A stretch of DNA of 64,000 nucleotides from contig NZ_CP107036.1 of NCBI RefSeq assembly GCF_029542085.1, positions 6,200,001-6,264,000 of the forward strand. Direction: 5' to 3'. Positions 7,917-16,746 of the stretch are shown here, piece after piece (positions within the stretch are counted from its first letter, which is position 1; every line of letters begins with the position of its first letter). The position numbers and the translations under genes were made by a program. A model generated the notes under the pieces. That model did no database searches. It was not told the origin of the DNA and saw only the letters and a program-made list of their open reading frames with translations. Source of the DNA: Sphingobacterium sp. ML3W. Lineage in GTDB: Bacteria; Bacteroidota; Bacteroidia; Sphingobacteriales; Sphingobacteriaceae.

Positions 7917-10574
7917 TTAAATTTTACTTTCAAAATAGTATGTACCTGAACCAATTTCTCTTGTTGAATCAGGCAAGACTACTGTGGCCTTACTGTTCGC
8001 TGGTATGGTAACCTCAAGTTTCAATAGACCATTTTCAAGTGTCCATGAAGATTTTACCGTGCCATATGCGGTTTCTAATTCCGCAGAAGTACTTGTTATT
8101 TTTCCATTCGGTTTGGGGGCGATGACAACCGCTTTATAACCCGGTTCGTCAGCGACCGAATTGATTCCGGCAATCGTTCTGTACATCCAGTCCCCAATTG
8201 CTCCATATGCATAGTGGTTGTAAGAGTTCATATCTGGGGTTTGAAAAGATCCATCGGGTTTAATTCCATCCCACCGTTCCCATATTGTTGTTGCGCCCAT
8301 TTTTACGGGATAAAGCCAAGAGGGATAGCTCTCCTGCATCAAAAGGTCGTACGCCACATCATTGTGACCAAACCTGGTCAGCACATGACATAAATAGGGG
8401 GTACCCAAGAATCCGGTTGTGAGGTGATTTCCATAGTCCCGGATATTGGCTACAAGACGATCCGCGCAGGCTGCTCTGAGTTGTTCGGGGAGCATATCAA
8501 ATTGTAGTGCGAGTACATAGGCTGTTTGTGTTCCCGAAACCAACCTACCCGTAGGGGTCATGTATTCCCTTACAAAAGCGGATTTAATGTTTGTTAGTAG
8601 GGTATTGTATTTAATTACGTCTTCCTGTCTACCCAATACATTTGCTGCATCGATCAATAGTTGGGTCGAATGTGCATAAAAAGTTTGCGCAATCAAATAT
8701 TTATCCGTTACCGCAGCTCTTCCATCGTTGTCATCATTGGGGCGATAAAAAAGCCAGTCTCCGAAATGGAAACCTGAATTCCAAAGATTATTTTTGGCGG
8801 TAGATGAGATATAATCTACCCATTTTCGCATGCTCCCATATTGATTTTCCAAGAGCTGTCGATCGCCATAGGCCACATACATATCCCATGGGATAATGGT
8901 AGCTACATCTGCCCAGCCGGCAGATGCACCATCATTTGCCCCCAGTACATTAGGGATGACGTGGGGGATTGCACCGTTAGGGAGTTGGTCCGCCTTTACA
9001 TCCTTTAGCCATTTGGTGAAAAATCCTGACACATCCATATTGTAGGCCGCTGTATTGGCAAAAGCTTGCGCATCACCAGTCCAGCCTAAGCGCTCATCGC
9101 GTTGTGGGCAATCTGTTGGTACATCCAAAAAATTTCCTTTTTGTCCCCATTGAATATTATGCTGCAACTGATTCAAGAGCGCATTTGAAGTAGAGAATTT
9201 TCCTGTGACCTCCATTGCTGAATATAAGGCGACAGCCGTAATGTTCTCAGCCGTCAATTCACCAGGATAACCTTCTACCTTAACATACCTGAAGCCCTGA
9301 AATGTAAAGTGAGGTTCAAAGATCTGTGCTGTGTTTTCCTTTAAAATATAGATATCCTGTGCCTTTGCGGACCTGAGATTTGTTGTATAAAAATTGCCTT
9401 CTTTTGTTAGTACTTCAGCATGACTCAGTGTGATCTTGGTTCCGGCTGCACCTTTCGCTTTGAGCATGACCCAGCCTACCAGATTTTGCCCAAAATCCAC
9501 TACTGTCTCACCTGCCGGTGTTTTGAAAACCTTAAGGGCTTTAAACTGTTCATGTTTCTTAACTGGTGGACCGGCCATCGCAACAAGTTTTTCTGGCCCT
9601 TTCTCCATGATGCCAACGTTATTCCATTTATTGTCCTCTTTAAAGCCGATATTGTCCCAGCCGGCTATTTCCATCCTGGCATCATAAATTTCACCGTCAT
9701 AAATATCAGATGCCATGATCGGTCCATAAGCATATTTCCAGCTTTCATCGGAATTGATCGTTTCTGTTGTACCATCCGTATATTCCACGAGGAGTTGCAG
9801 AAGCAATCCGCGTGTGTCGCCATAAAAATTACGTTGATTTCCGAAGCCTATCCGTCCTTTATACCAGCCGTCTCCGAGGCTGACACCGAATACGTTGGTA
9901 CCATTTTTTAGCACAGTGGTCACATCATAAACTTGGTACTGTAAATGATTTTTATAACTGGTCCATCCTGGAGCAAAATAAGTATCGCTGATGCGCTGGC
10001 CATTGATACGAGCTTCATATAGCCCTTTTGCTGTGACATAGACCATTGCAGACTTTAGTTTTTTATTTATGGAGAATTCTTTTCTAAAAATGGGGCTTCG
10101 TGCTGAAGTGTCCGTTTCTGCTACCTTGATCCATTTCGCGCTCCAGTCCATAGCGCCGATACCCATCTGAAAGAAATGGGCATCAGACCAGTCGGAGGTA
10201 TTGCCATGATTGTCTTTTACCCTAACTTGCCAAAAATATCTTCTTTTTGAATGTAGTGCTGCTCCATTATATTTAATCAGTACAGATTGATCTCCGGAGA
10301 CAGTAGCTTCCCAGACGAGATCTTTTCCAAGGTTTATCGAAGTTTTATTTGTACCTACTCTGATTTCATAAAACGATTGTAAAGTGTTTTTTATCGGCGA
10401 ATTAATTTTCCAGCTAAATCGAGGATTAGCAGTCTCGATTGCCATAGGATTTTTAAGGTGTTCTACCTTGAGGTCGATTACGCTTAATTTTTGAGCATAG
10501 GTCATAAGTGAGAGGATACACAGAAATCCTACTATTACAAATTTTTGAAGCAGGGTCTTTATAAATGGTTTCAT
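7917..10574 (-). CDS. Alpha-L-rhamnosidase, glycoside hydrolase family 78
   Basis: An 885-residue secreted enzyme with a signal peptide (LSLMTYAQ). The order is the Bacteroidota GH78 layout: fibronectin-like N-terminal region (PRFSWKI), accessory beta domain, then the (alpha/alpha)6 catalytic domain with the family signature LDVPTDCPQRDERLGWTGDAQ at about residues 480-500, which carries the acidic catalytic residues. The C-terminal beta-sandwich closes the protein. It removes terminal rhamnose from plant glycosides or pectic side chains. No SusC/D pair is adjacent, so it may act alone on small glycosides. Confidence 0.93.
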   Translation of the reverse strand: MKPFIKTLLQKFVIVGFLCILSLMTYAQKLSVIDLKVEHLKNPMAIETANPRFSWKINSPIKNTLQSFYEIRVGTNKTSINLGKDLVWEATVSGDQSVLIKYNGAALHSKRRYFWQVRVKDNHGNTSDWSDAHFFQMGIGAMDWSAKWIKVAETDTSARSPIFRKEFSINKKLKSAMVYVTAKGLYEARINGQRISDTYFAPGWTSYKNHLQYQVYDVTTVLKNGTNVFGVSLGDGWYKGRIGFGNQRNFYGDTRGLLLQLLVEYTDGTTETINSDESWKYAYGPIMASDIYDGEIYDARMEIAGWDNIGFKEDNKWNNVGIMEKGPEKLVAMAGPPVKKHEQFKALKVFKTPAGETVVDFGQNLVGWVMLKAKGAAGTKITLSHAEVLTKEGNFYTTNLRSAKAQDIYILKENTAQIFEPHFTFQGFRYVKVEGYPGELTAENITAVALYSAMEVTGKFSTSNALLNQLQHNIQWGQKGNFLDVPTDCPQRDERLGWTGDAQAFANTAAYNMDVSGFFTKWLKDVKADQLPNGAIPHVIPNVLGANDGASAGWADVATIIPWDMYVAYGDRQLLENQYGSMRKWVDYISSTAKNNLWNSGFHFGDWLFYRPNDDNDGRAAVTDKYLIAQTFYAHSTQLLIDAANVLGRQEDVIKYNTLLTNIKSAFVREYMTPTGRLVSGTQTAYVLALQFDMLPEQLRAACADRLVANIRDYGNHLTTGFLGTPYLCHVLTRFGHNDVAYDLLMQESYPSWLYPVKMGATTIWERWDGIKPDGSFQTPDMNSYNHYAYGAIGDWMYRTIAGINSVADEPGYKAVVIAPKPNGKITSTSAELETAYGTVKSSWTLENGLLKLEVTIPANSKATVVLPDSTREIGSGTYYFESKI

Positions 10575-10921
10575 ATTTGACGATCGGTTTGGCCGGAAAT
10601 CCGGAATGATACGCTATTATCCGTAATAAACTTGATAGATGCATCATGGGCTATCCTGTTCGATGGTCAGGAAATGATGGTATATCATATGAAAAGAAAT
10701 AGGTATCCTAAAGGAAAATGCAATTTTCAGCTTGATATAGAAATCAATTAAGGGGAGGATTGGAGTTGGTGAAATAGGAGAGCCTTGGACTCTACTTTTG
10801 TTTTAAAACATGTTGGTGCAGAAATGGGCCAATAATTAATGGCCCATTTTTAATGTTTATCAGGACAGTTGTTTTATATATCCTGTGAATTTTTTGGTAA
10901 TATCCTTTGATTACCATTACC
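10575..10921. other. Intergenic region between rhamnosidase and fimbrillin genes
   Basis: Promoter region of the GH78 gene and 3' end of the fimbrillin gene. Apart from the hairpin at 10822-10849, I see no gene or repeat in it. Confidence 0.5.
10822..10849 (-). terminator. Hairpin after fimbrillin gene
   Basis: Perfect 9-bp arms AAATGGGCC / GGCCCATTT with a 10-base AT loop, about 75 bp downstream of the fimbrillin stop. The T tract is short, so termination may be imperfect. Confidence 0.65.
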
Positions 10922-11941
10922 CTACGCAGCTTCAACACGCATTTTTAAGGTGATATTCAACTGATACTTTACCCCAGGTCTAAGATTCCAGCCACCTATG
11001 CTGAGGTCCTCGGGAGGTAGTCCGGCAAATGAAAAACCAGACAATAGTATTGTGCCGTTTGTTGTTGGTGCAGTTATGATAAACGCAGATTCTGAGTAGA
11101 TGATTTTTCCAATTGTATTTTTTAAACCGATTGCCACAGGATTGCCCACACCTTTAAAGGTAAGTGAGCCATTTCCTAAAGCGACATCTACTGCTGCACT
11201 CACGGGATCTATTGATGCTCCATTGAGAGCGATGTCTTCAAGCTCCATTCCTGAAATCAACTCTTCTGCACCAGTCCATTTTGTGGTTAAATCGAAAGTG
11301 ATTTGGCTAAATAGATGCTTTAAATCTGTGTTTAACATATTTTGACCTTCTTTAACTTCAAAAGGCACCTGATCAAGCATAAAGTCCTGATCGGCTTTCA
11401 GATCTATAAAATTTACAGTGTTCAGTGTAGCTTCCTTGTCTATCGTAGGCAAGCTTTTGTTTGTCCCCGAGGCGTAGATTACAAATGTATATTTGCCCTT
11501 TTCAATGGAAAAATCTTGTTCTCCTTTTCCCTTAGTAAAAGATTTTGTCTCTTGGTAATGACCAGTGGCATCAAAAATTGCTACATGGTAAACAGTACCT
11601 TCTTTGAGCGCTCTCTGTTCGCTTCCAGCTACTGTGTTGGCTGATGAAGTCGAAGCTTTTATTCCTAGAGGAACGGTATTGATTGCTGTTAGGGTTGCGA
11701 CTAACTGATATTTTTGATGAAAAGAGATCTCTTTTGTCTGAACAGAAGCGATCCCGTATCCTGAACTACTTGATTTGACGGTATTCTTTTTAGCCCCCGT
11801 GTTAGCAAAGGCCTGGCCAATATTTAATCTTACGGTTGATCCTGCTAGTGATGGAACGGAATTATCCTTACTGCAAGAAGTGATGAGCAAGATTATAATT
11901 AACGATACGGCAGATATAAATTTTGTTTTATACTTATTCAT
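10922..11941 (-). CDS. Fimbrillin-family lipoprotein
   Basis: A 339-residue lipoprotein: hydrophobic signal then LLITSCSKDN lipobox with Cys at about residue 23. Features of Mfa1/FimA-like fimbrillins are visible: FTKGKGEQDFSIEKGKYTFVIYASGTN, a strand-rich repeat, and the LKHLFSQITFDLTTKW segment common in fimbrillin N-terminal domains. Such proteins are exported as lipoproteins and assemble as surface fimbriae after processing. It is 14 bp downstream of a small ORF (11956-12129) of a type that often accompanies fimbrillins. No usher-like or second fimbrillin gene is nearby. Confidence 0.85.
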   Translation of the reverse strand: MNKYKTKFISAVSLIIILLITSCSKDNSVPSLAGSTVRLNIGQAFANTGAKKNTVKSSSSGYGIASVQTKEISFHQKYQLVATLTAINTVPLGIKASTSSANTVAGSEQRALKEGTVYHVAIFDATGHYQETKSFTKGKGEQDFSIEKGKYTFVIYASGTNKSLPTIDKEATLNTVNFIDLKADQDFMLDQVPFEVKEGQNMLNTDLKHLFSQITFDLTTKWTGAEELISGMELEDIALNGASIDPVSAAVDVALGNGSLTFKGVGNPVAIGLKNTIGKIIYSESAFIITAPTTNGTILLSGFSFAGLPPEDLSIGGWNLRPGVKYQLNITLKMRVEAA

Positions 11942-11955
11942 AAAATATGTTTCCC

Positions 11956-12129
11956 TTACCAGTTTAGGTCCTTCGTTTGTGTTTCAGTTTCCCAAGATTC
12001 AGTGACCGAGCTCTGTACAGAACCCGTTGAAATACTGTATTCCAATTCTACTTTTTGTGTTTTGATGCACGGAGCTTCGTAAGTGTGTGCAAGGCTGTCT
12101 CCAGATGGGTTTTCTTTGTTTTTTTTCAT
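11956..12129 (-). CDS. Small 57-aa protein upstream of fimbrillin
   Basis: ATG at 12129, TAA at 11956. The product is acidic and Ser/Thr-rich with a central KTQKVELEYSISTGS stretch and a Trp near the C-terminus, ending in DLNW. This layout (VxLExSIxxGS, then acidic residues and W) is shared by many short Bacteroidota proteins encoded just before fimbrillin or related surface-lipoprotein genes. It has no signal peptide and one Cys. Function unknown; it may be a peptide or leader translated in coupling with the fimbrillin 14 bp downstream. Confidence 0.7.
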   Translation of the reverse strand: MKKNKENPSGDSLAHTYEAPCIKTQKVELEYSISTGSVQSSVTESWETETQTKDLNW

Positions 12130-12650
12130 TTTGTTAGCTAAATAATATTTGTGCGATGGTTAGTTTTTAATGAATAATTAAAAAGATAACGAAATAAAAT
12201 TAACTGCAATATTGTAGAAAGGAAACGATTTCCGTTAAGGTTTTTTTTACTGTAGCGATATCGCTACAATCCTGCAATGTGTTTGTTGGGAATTTGTTGT
12301 TGCCTATTGAATTAGCTTTTTATTTAGTTCACCAAAAAGCAGTTTCTCTTTTCAATAGCTCATTTGCTTATGGTGAATAAGATTTGTCTTGGGGATCCCG
12401 AAAATTTCGAGACCTTGAAGATAGCTATAATCTTTGATCTAGCTATTTTCTTCTATTAGTAGTGGTCATATTTCTACTGCTTGATTATTGGTTTTAAAAA
12501 AATCTCCCGTTTATTTGTTTAACAATGTTTTTATTATACTTTAGCCTTATCTATTATTTTACAATTATATTGACCAATAAATTTTGTGCAAGGATTGATT
12601 CTTTAGCTATCATTGTTATATGAATTTGCAATAAAAAAGAGCTTTTTAAA
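12130..12650. other. Intergenic region, fimbrillin operon promoter side
   Basis: AT-rich region between the divergent fimbrillin operon and the lipoprotein at 12651. It contains the perfect palindrome at 12251-12268. No coding frame with family character is seen. Confidence 0.5.
12251..12268. promoter_or_regulatory. Perfect 18-bp palindrome, putative operator
   Basis: TGTAGCGATATCGCTACA is fully self-complementary with no spacer, 122 bp upstream of the fimbrillin-operon start. It is the kind of site a dimeric repressor would bind. The bound protein is unknown. Confidence 0.55.
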
Positions 12651-13208
12651 ATGAAAGGAGGATTATTTATAGCTGTGGGAATTTTTGCGATATTCATCTC
12701 TGTCTGCTTGCAGGGCTGTGTAGGCAATAATGGCTCGCGCGAGGAAGGGACCCGAGATAATACCATTTCTGGTTCTTTTCGGTTTGATTCGCTTGTACAC
12801 TATGCAACAATGATCGATCTTTATCAAATAGGAGAACTGGAAAACAAGAAGACTAAATCCGAACAGGATGTTTTTTTGTTGTCCGTCTTAGGCGATAATG
12901 AGGTTGACACTGCTATCCTTAATAGGTTAGAGGGGGTAGGTTATACTAAAACGTTGATCAATAGATCACATTCTGGCGTTATAGATTCATTATTTTTTCG
13001 TAAAACTCGTCAAGATAACGTAGATAGTTCCTGTATACATGAATTTAGAGATATCTTGGTTTTTTATAAGAATAAAAAATGTATTGGACTTGCCAAAATT
13101 TGCTTTGATTGCAAAGCGATGGTTTCATGGGACAGAGGTGTCCAATTCAAAGGTTTTGGTGATTGGTCAGATTATGATAAATTACATCCGATATTACGAG
13201 AAAAATAA
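12651..13208 (+). CDS. Hypothetical lipoprotein
   Basis: A 185-residue protein with a signal peptide ending VCLQGCVGNN (lipobox Cys near residue 24). The mature part is mixed alpha/beta with two Cys (SSCIHEF and ICFDC) and GDNEVDTAILNRLEGVGYTKTLIN. Family not recognised. It converges with the damaged gene at 13227-13571, whose stop is 18 bp away. Confidence 0.7.
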   Translation: MKGGLFIAVGIFAIFISVCLQGCVGNNGSREEGTRDNTISGSFRFDSLVHYATMIDLYQIGELENKKTKSEQDVFLLSVLGDNEVDTAILNRLEGVGYTKTLINRSHSGVIDSLFFRKTRQDNVDSSCIHEFRDILVFYKNKKCIGLAKICFDCKAMVSWDRGVQFKGFGDWSDYDKLHPILREK

Positions 13209-13226
13209 GATCTACGACTTAATCTA

Positions 13227-13571
13227 TCAAGGTTTGGACGGTATAACCATTTCCAAATCGGCAAGATCTGCAATACCTTTTTTTTATAATGATTTCTTTC
13301 CATCAGCCATCTTGAGTTTTCAACCCGGTACACCCAGGTGCCTACCTCAAAATCTTCCCAATTTTCTCTGGGATCATGATAAGGTGGAATTTCCCCACGG
13401 CAGATTCTGATTCCATCCATTTTTTTGAATGGTGATTCCGCCAAACTGTTCATCCTCCGTTTCAACGCAAATGGAAGTTCTATTTTTATCGTATAACGCG
13501 GTGGTAATCAGTACTAGATCTACAACTAGGGGGACTTTAATCGCTTGGATATAGGGGTTATGATCAATCAT
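13227..13571 (-). pseudogene. Frameshifted small gene (114 aa if restored), two homopolymer shifts
   Basis: Reading from the ATG at 13571, the frame is protein-like up to GGITIQK, then breaks at an A7 run (13420-13426). A neighbouring frame continues with MDGIRICRGEIPPY, ENWEDFEVGTWVYRVENSRW up to MERNHYKK. It breaks again at an A8 run (13278-13285), after which the original frame gives GIADLADLEMVIPSKP and TGA at 13227. One A fewer at the first run and one more at the second would restore a single 115-codon frame. Either the gene is decayed or the runs were miscalled. Family not recognised. Confidence 0.55.
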
Positions 13572-13612
13572 CTATATTTTGTTTTTAGATTTTTAAAAAG
13601 CATTTTAAATTT

Positions 13613-13698
13613 CACCTCCCTATTTCCTGTGTTCACCGAGTTTTTACACCCATTGACCTAAAGTTCATATGCTAAGAAGCTGTTGTGTTATAATTTTG
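13613..13698 (+). promoter_or_regulatory. NTF2-cassette operator and -7 promoter, copy A
   Basis: Half-sites CACC at 13613 and 13634 and GACC at 13655 are spaced exactly 21 bp, each preceded by a TT. The Bacteroidota -7 box TAATTTTG is at 13691-13698, 36 bp after the start of the third half-site. There is no good -33 TTTG, which suggests an activator bound to the repeats. The same geometry recurs at 17394, 46925, 48660 and (20 bp for the first gap) 49126. Confidence 0.75.
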
Positions 13699-13723
13699 AA
13701 TCAACAAATAAGAACAACAAGCG

Positions 13724-13753
13724 ATCATGGGAATAGATAAAGATGCACATGAT
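13724..13753 (+). promoter_or_regulatory. Leader hairpin, copy A
   Basis: ATCATG (13724-13729) / CATGAT (13748-13753) in the 5' leader, followed by AGCTTGTCACAAAT. It matches the leader hairpins of copies B and D in position and in the downstream CATGATAGCTT block. Confidence 0.5.
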
Positions 13754-13816
13754 AGCTTGTCACAAATAAAGAACAAATTATTTAGATGAAAAACTAATAA
13801 ATAAAATAAGCATATT

Positions 13817-14263
13817 ATGAAAACATTAGTAAAAATATTCGTAGCATCAGCTCTGATCGCAATAGGTGCCTTCGCTAAGGCCGCAGATAAACCATCCTTT
13901 ACGTCGGAGAAAGCTATAGTCAATCTATTCACAGCAGATATTGCTCTTAATCATTATGTTGCGGTTATTACTGAGGGAGAGTCGGCAGGAGTAGATCAAT
14001 TATTTTCTGCTGATTTCAGTCAAAAAATCCAATCTGGAAATGCAGCGACAAATAACCGTAGTGAAGTAATCAAATTTTTGAAAAAGCAAAAAGGGGAGAA
14101 GCTCAACTGTAAGGTAAATACCCAGATCATCGAAGAATCGTTAGATTATATGGTCGCAAAGGTAACTATGCAATTTGCTGATTTTACCAAGACAGATCTC
14201 GTGACTTTGGTCAATGAGAACGGAAACTGGAAAGTATCCAGTTCAGTAAATGCATTTAAATAG
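13817..14263 (+). CDS. Secreted NTF2-like (putative lumazine-binding type) small protein, paralogue A
   Basis: A 148-residue protein with a signal peptide (MKTLVKIFVASALIAIGAFA, cut near AKA). The mature part has the SnoaL/NTF2 cone-fold pattern: ALNHYVAVITEGESAGVDQLFSADFSQ, a basic LKKQKGEKLNC helix, and a TDLVTLVNENGNWKVS C-terminal sheet. Paralogues B, C and D are in this window and share HYVAV, GESAG, FSQ, KKQKGE.LNC and TDLVTLV. Copy A differs most at its C-terminus (SSVNAFK). No catalytic residues can be named. It is monocistronic between its own operator and terminator. Confidence 0.85.
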   Translation: MKTLVKIFVASALIAIGAFAKAADKPSFTSEKAIVNLFTADIALNHYVAVITEGESAGVDQLFSADFSQKIQSGNAATNNRSEVIKFLKKQKGEKLNCKVNTQIIEESLDYMVAKVTMQFADFTKTDLVTLVNENGNWKVSSSVNAFK

Positions 14264-14349
14264 AACAAAGAATCAATAACTCGTGGTCAGTCAAGTTAGC
14301 TCATAGCCTGACTATTAGTGAATCATAAGTTTATAAGTTTAGTTTAGTA

Positions 14350-14375
14350 GCCACGTCGTGAGATGTGGCTTTTTT
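14350..14375 (+). terminator. AGCCAC-family terminator after NTF2 copy A
   Basis: AGCCACGTC / GATGTGGCT with loop GTGA, then six T. One G-T pair in the stem. It also faces the 3' end of the minus-strand gene at 14383. Confidence 0.85.
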
Positions 14376-14382
14376 GTGCCAT

Positions 14383-15615
14383 TTAGTTTGAAACATTTAT
14401 ATGTTCTTTTTTTACAACTTTATCACTTGGATTTTTGAATTCGAGCACATACTTTCCCGGTCTTAGATAAAGTATCTCTTGTGTGTTTTTTATGAAAAGT
14501 TGATCCGCTGGTATACGGTGCCCTTTTTGTTCATTTGCATAAAAGGCTTGGACAAAAAGTCCCTTTTCTTTCTTTTTTGTCTCTAATGGGGTTGCTTTTC
14601 GGAGTCCGCCAATAGTTAGATATTCGGGCCGCTTGTTAGGTTTTAAATAGCGCGGATAAATTATTGAAATGTCAACAAACTTATCATGCCATGCGCTGTC
14701 ATTTTTCAGAGCAATCACAGGATCACTGAATGAATCAAGTTGGTTTACAATCCGAAATTGGCCGGTCTCAAGTTCAGGATGATATTGCTCGATATGTTGG
14801 GTCTGTGATATGGTCAGAGGGTTAATATTGGTCATGTCCTTAAAGAATTGAGCCATTTTTTTCCAATCAGTCTTAGATCCTTCGTGGATATGGTCATATC
14901 CTGCATAAACGAGTATTTTAGCATCAGGATCAGTTTTCAAAATTTTGGCTAAGTTGACCGCCTGTAACGAATCCCGCAAACGATTACTAGTTGTATTTCT
15001 CACAGCTTCGTATTTTACTAATATAAATTGTTCTCGCAAGGCTTCGCGGATCATTTCTGCAAAGAGCGGTTCACGACAATAGAAACCTGCTGTGTCTGTG
15101 ATATGTTTGGTCTCGTTGATATTTTTATCCATTAGTGCTTCAATTGCGAGATATTTAAAACCCAATTGACGGTACCCATTTAATAATTGTAATACAAAAG
15201 CACGGTGATATGGAATATTGTGTGCTTCATTGATCATGACAACCTTTTCATTTTTTGATTGTTGCAAAATGTAGTTTTTAGCGTCGACAAATTGGTGCTG
15301 ATTGTAAAAGATAGTATCGCAATCAACTTTGTATTCTTTGATCCATTTGACATATTGCTGATCCCAATAGAATCGTGATCTGTTGTAATTTCCTATGGCA
15401 GCGTGATAAGTGGATAAAAGTTGATTGAAAAGCCCCCGAGTCCTATCATCCATACTGTCCACGGAAAATTTATTGAATTCCTGTATTACAAATTGGTAGT
15501 TTTCCGTATGATTTTTACCGATCTGATTATGTAATTCAAGTAATTTATCGGTCGTGATCTGACCATATCCCCACTGACCAATCAAAATAAATACTAATAC
15601 TAAATATCTTTTCAT
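14383..15615 (-). CDS. Secreted EreA/ChaN-like superfamily protein
   Basis: A 410-residue exported protein (signal peptide ending GYGQ). The core VVMINEAHNIPYHRAF (Glu130, His132, His137) followed by FKYLAIEAL and, later, KILVYAGYDHIHEG is the ExH...H / E / H pattern of the erythromycin-esterase, ChaN and TIKI superfamily, which use these residues for metal or for catalysis. The C-terminal 120 residues are beta-rich. Whether it is an esterase, a peptidase or haem-binding cannot be decided. Two tandem TAACTAA inverted repeats overlap its start, so it is probably under tight repressor control. Confidence 0.65.
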   Translation of the reverse strand: MKRYLVLVFILIGQWGYGQITTDKLLELHNQIGKNHTENYQFVIQEFNKFSVDSMDDRTRGLFNQLLSTYHAAIGNYNRSRFYWDQQYVKWIKEYKVDCDTIFYNQHQFVDAKNYILQQSKNEKVVMINEAHNIPYHRAFVLQLLNGYRQLGFKYLAIEALMDKNINETKHITDTAGFYCREPLFAEMIREALREQFILVKYEAVRNTTSNRLRDSLQAVNLAKILKTDPDAKILVYAGYDHIHEGSKTDWKKMAQFFKDMTNINPLTISQTQHIEQYHPELETGQFRIVNQLDSFSDPVIALKNDSAWHDKFVDISIIYPRYLKPNKRPEYLTIGGLRKATPLETKKKEKGLFVQAFYANEQKGHRIPADQLFIKNTQEILYLRPGKYVLEFKNPSDKVVKKEHINVSN

Positions 15616-15654
15616 AACTAATGTTTTAGTTTTGCATAACTAAGATATTAGTTA
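15615..15654. promoter_or_regulatory. Tandem inverted-repeat operators at the start of the EreA/ChaN-like gene
   Basis: TAACTAA-GATA-TTAGTTA (15637-15654) is a perfect inverted repeat. An almost identical one, TAACTAA-TGTT-TTAGTTT, is at 15615-15632, 22 bp away centre to centre, and begins at the A of the start codon. A dimeric regulator could bind both on one face of the helix and block initiation. Confidence 0.65.
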
Positions 15655-15755
15655 TAAGTCATGTTTCAAAAAATATCTTCTTATCTGTCTTTTATAAGTT
15701 TACTTATAACGCTAATTTAACTTAACAAGATAAATCAAACAACTTGCATGGGGCC

Positions 15756-16658
15756 TTAATTACAGACACGGACTTTATAAAGTTTCAAGGTCGGTATATA
15801 TACCTTCTGATTTGGGTTGGTCGCATAGATATTGAATGTCCACCAACTTTCTTCTGCTTTTGTGTATACCAGACGGTTTGTTTTTGCATTCCAGTTTATG
15901 GATTTTATATGATGAGCATCAGCTAAGGGTGAGAATGGATCGAATTTGTGTTCTTTTATAGAAAAAATAGCCGCGCCATCTGTAAACGAAACCAGTAAAC
16001 GATTTTCGTCTATCAGGGAGAGGTCATGTCCGCCTTGTCCGGGAATTTTTATTGTATTGACGAGAGTTAAGCTTTTTTTAGCATCAGTTAATTTATAGGT
16101 TCGCAGATCGTCATAGCCAAGTACAAATAATTGCTGTAATCTGTTGTTCCAGACTACACCATGCCCCGAATAGAGTGTGTCTTTGTAGATGGGTTTCTCC
16201 GGTTGGTTCAACTGATAAAGCTCCAGAGAGTTCCCTTTTGGATGAGTCGAGTTTGCCACAGCTACAAGGTTTCCGGGGAGTAGGTCCGCTGAATGGGCCA
16301 TTGGTGTCTTCGCATAGAACTCAATTTTTTTATCGGCGATATTTAATAAGCAGGTTGCACCAGTGGACGATGTAATTAGGATTTTTTTATTCAAAAATAC
16401 TGGCTTGCATTCATCTATTGACTTGAAATAGTCGCTATATTCCTTCGGTATTTGATTGGCACTTTCTTCGAATTGCCATTTCCAGACCACAGCTGAGCTA
16501 TCTGAGCCAATTGCTGGATTGATAATAAGTACTTTGTCGTCACCACAGGCAACCCAATATCCCTTAGGGATCTGAGTCAGTTGTTGGCTATTGCCTAGAA
16601 AAGGTATTGCTAAGATGATCCACAGCACCAATGTGTCAATTATTCTACCAGGTTTCAT
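15756..16658 (-). CDS. Secreted beta-propeller protein (DUF6528-like)
   Basis: A 300-residue protein starting MKPGRIIDTLVLW with a signal peptide (LGNSQQ). It carries repeated propeller-like blades (GYWVACGDDKVLIINP, ILITSSTGATCLLNI, NLVAVANSTHPKGNSLELYQL, QLFVLGYDDLRTYKL, RLLVSFTDGAAIFSI). The VACGDDKVLIIN opening and GHGVVWN segment resemble the DUF6528 family. It may bind a sugar or protein at the cell surface. I used the internal Met because upstream residues (from 16754) lack signal-peptide character. Confidence 0.65.
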   Translation of the reverse strand: MKPGRIIDTLVLWIILAIPFLGNSQQLTQIPKGYWVACGDDKVLIINPAIGSDSSAVVWKWQFEESANQIPKEYSDYFKSIDECKPVFLNKKILITSSTGATCLLNIADKKIEFYAKTPMAHSADLLPGNLVAVANSTHPKGNSLELYQLNQPEKPIYKDTLYSGHGVVWNNRLQQLFVLGYDDLRTYKLTDAKKSLTLVNTIKIPGQGGHDLSLIDENRLLVSFTDGAAIFSIKEHKFDPFSPLADAHHIKSINWNAKTNRLVYTKAEESWWTFNIYATNPNQKVYIPTLKLYKVRVCN

Positions 16659-16746
16659 ACCTCGTTCGGTTTTAATTTCGTATTTAAAGTTAATTAGATA
16701 AGTTGTTTGAAAACGAATATGATAACAAAAATAATTAGCTTTACTT

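Noticed and set aside
13039..13410. 123-codon plus-strand frame
   Set aside because: It overlaps the lipoprotein and the frameshifted minus-strand gene, and has no domain or signal character.
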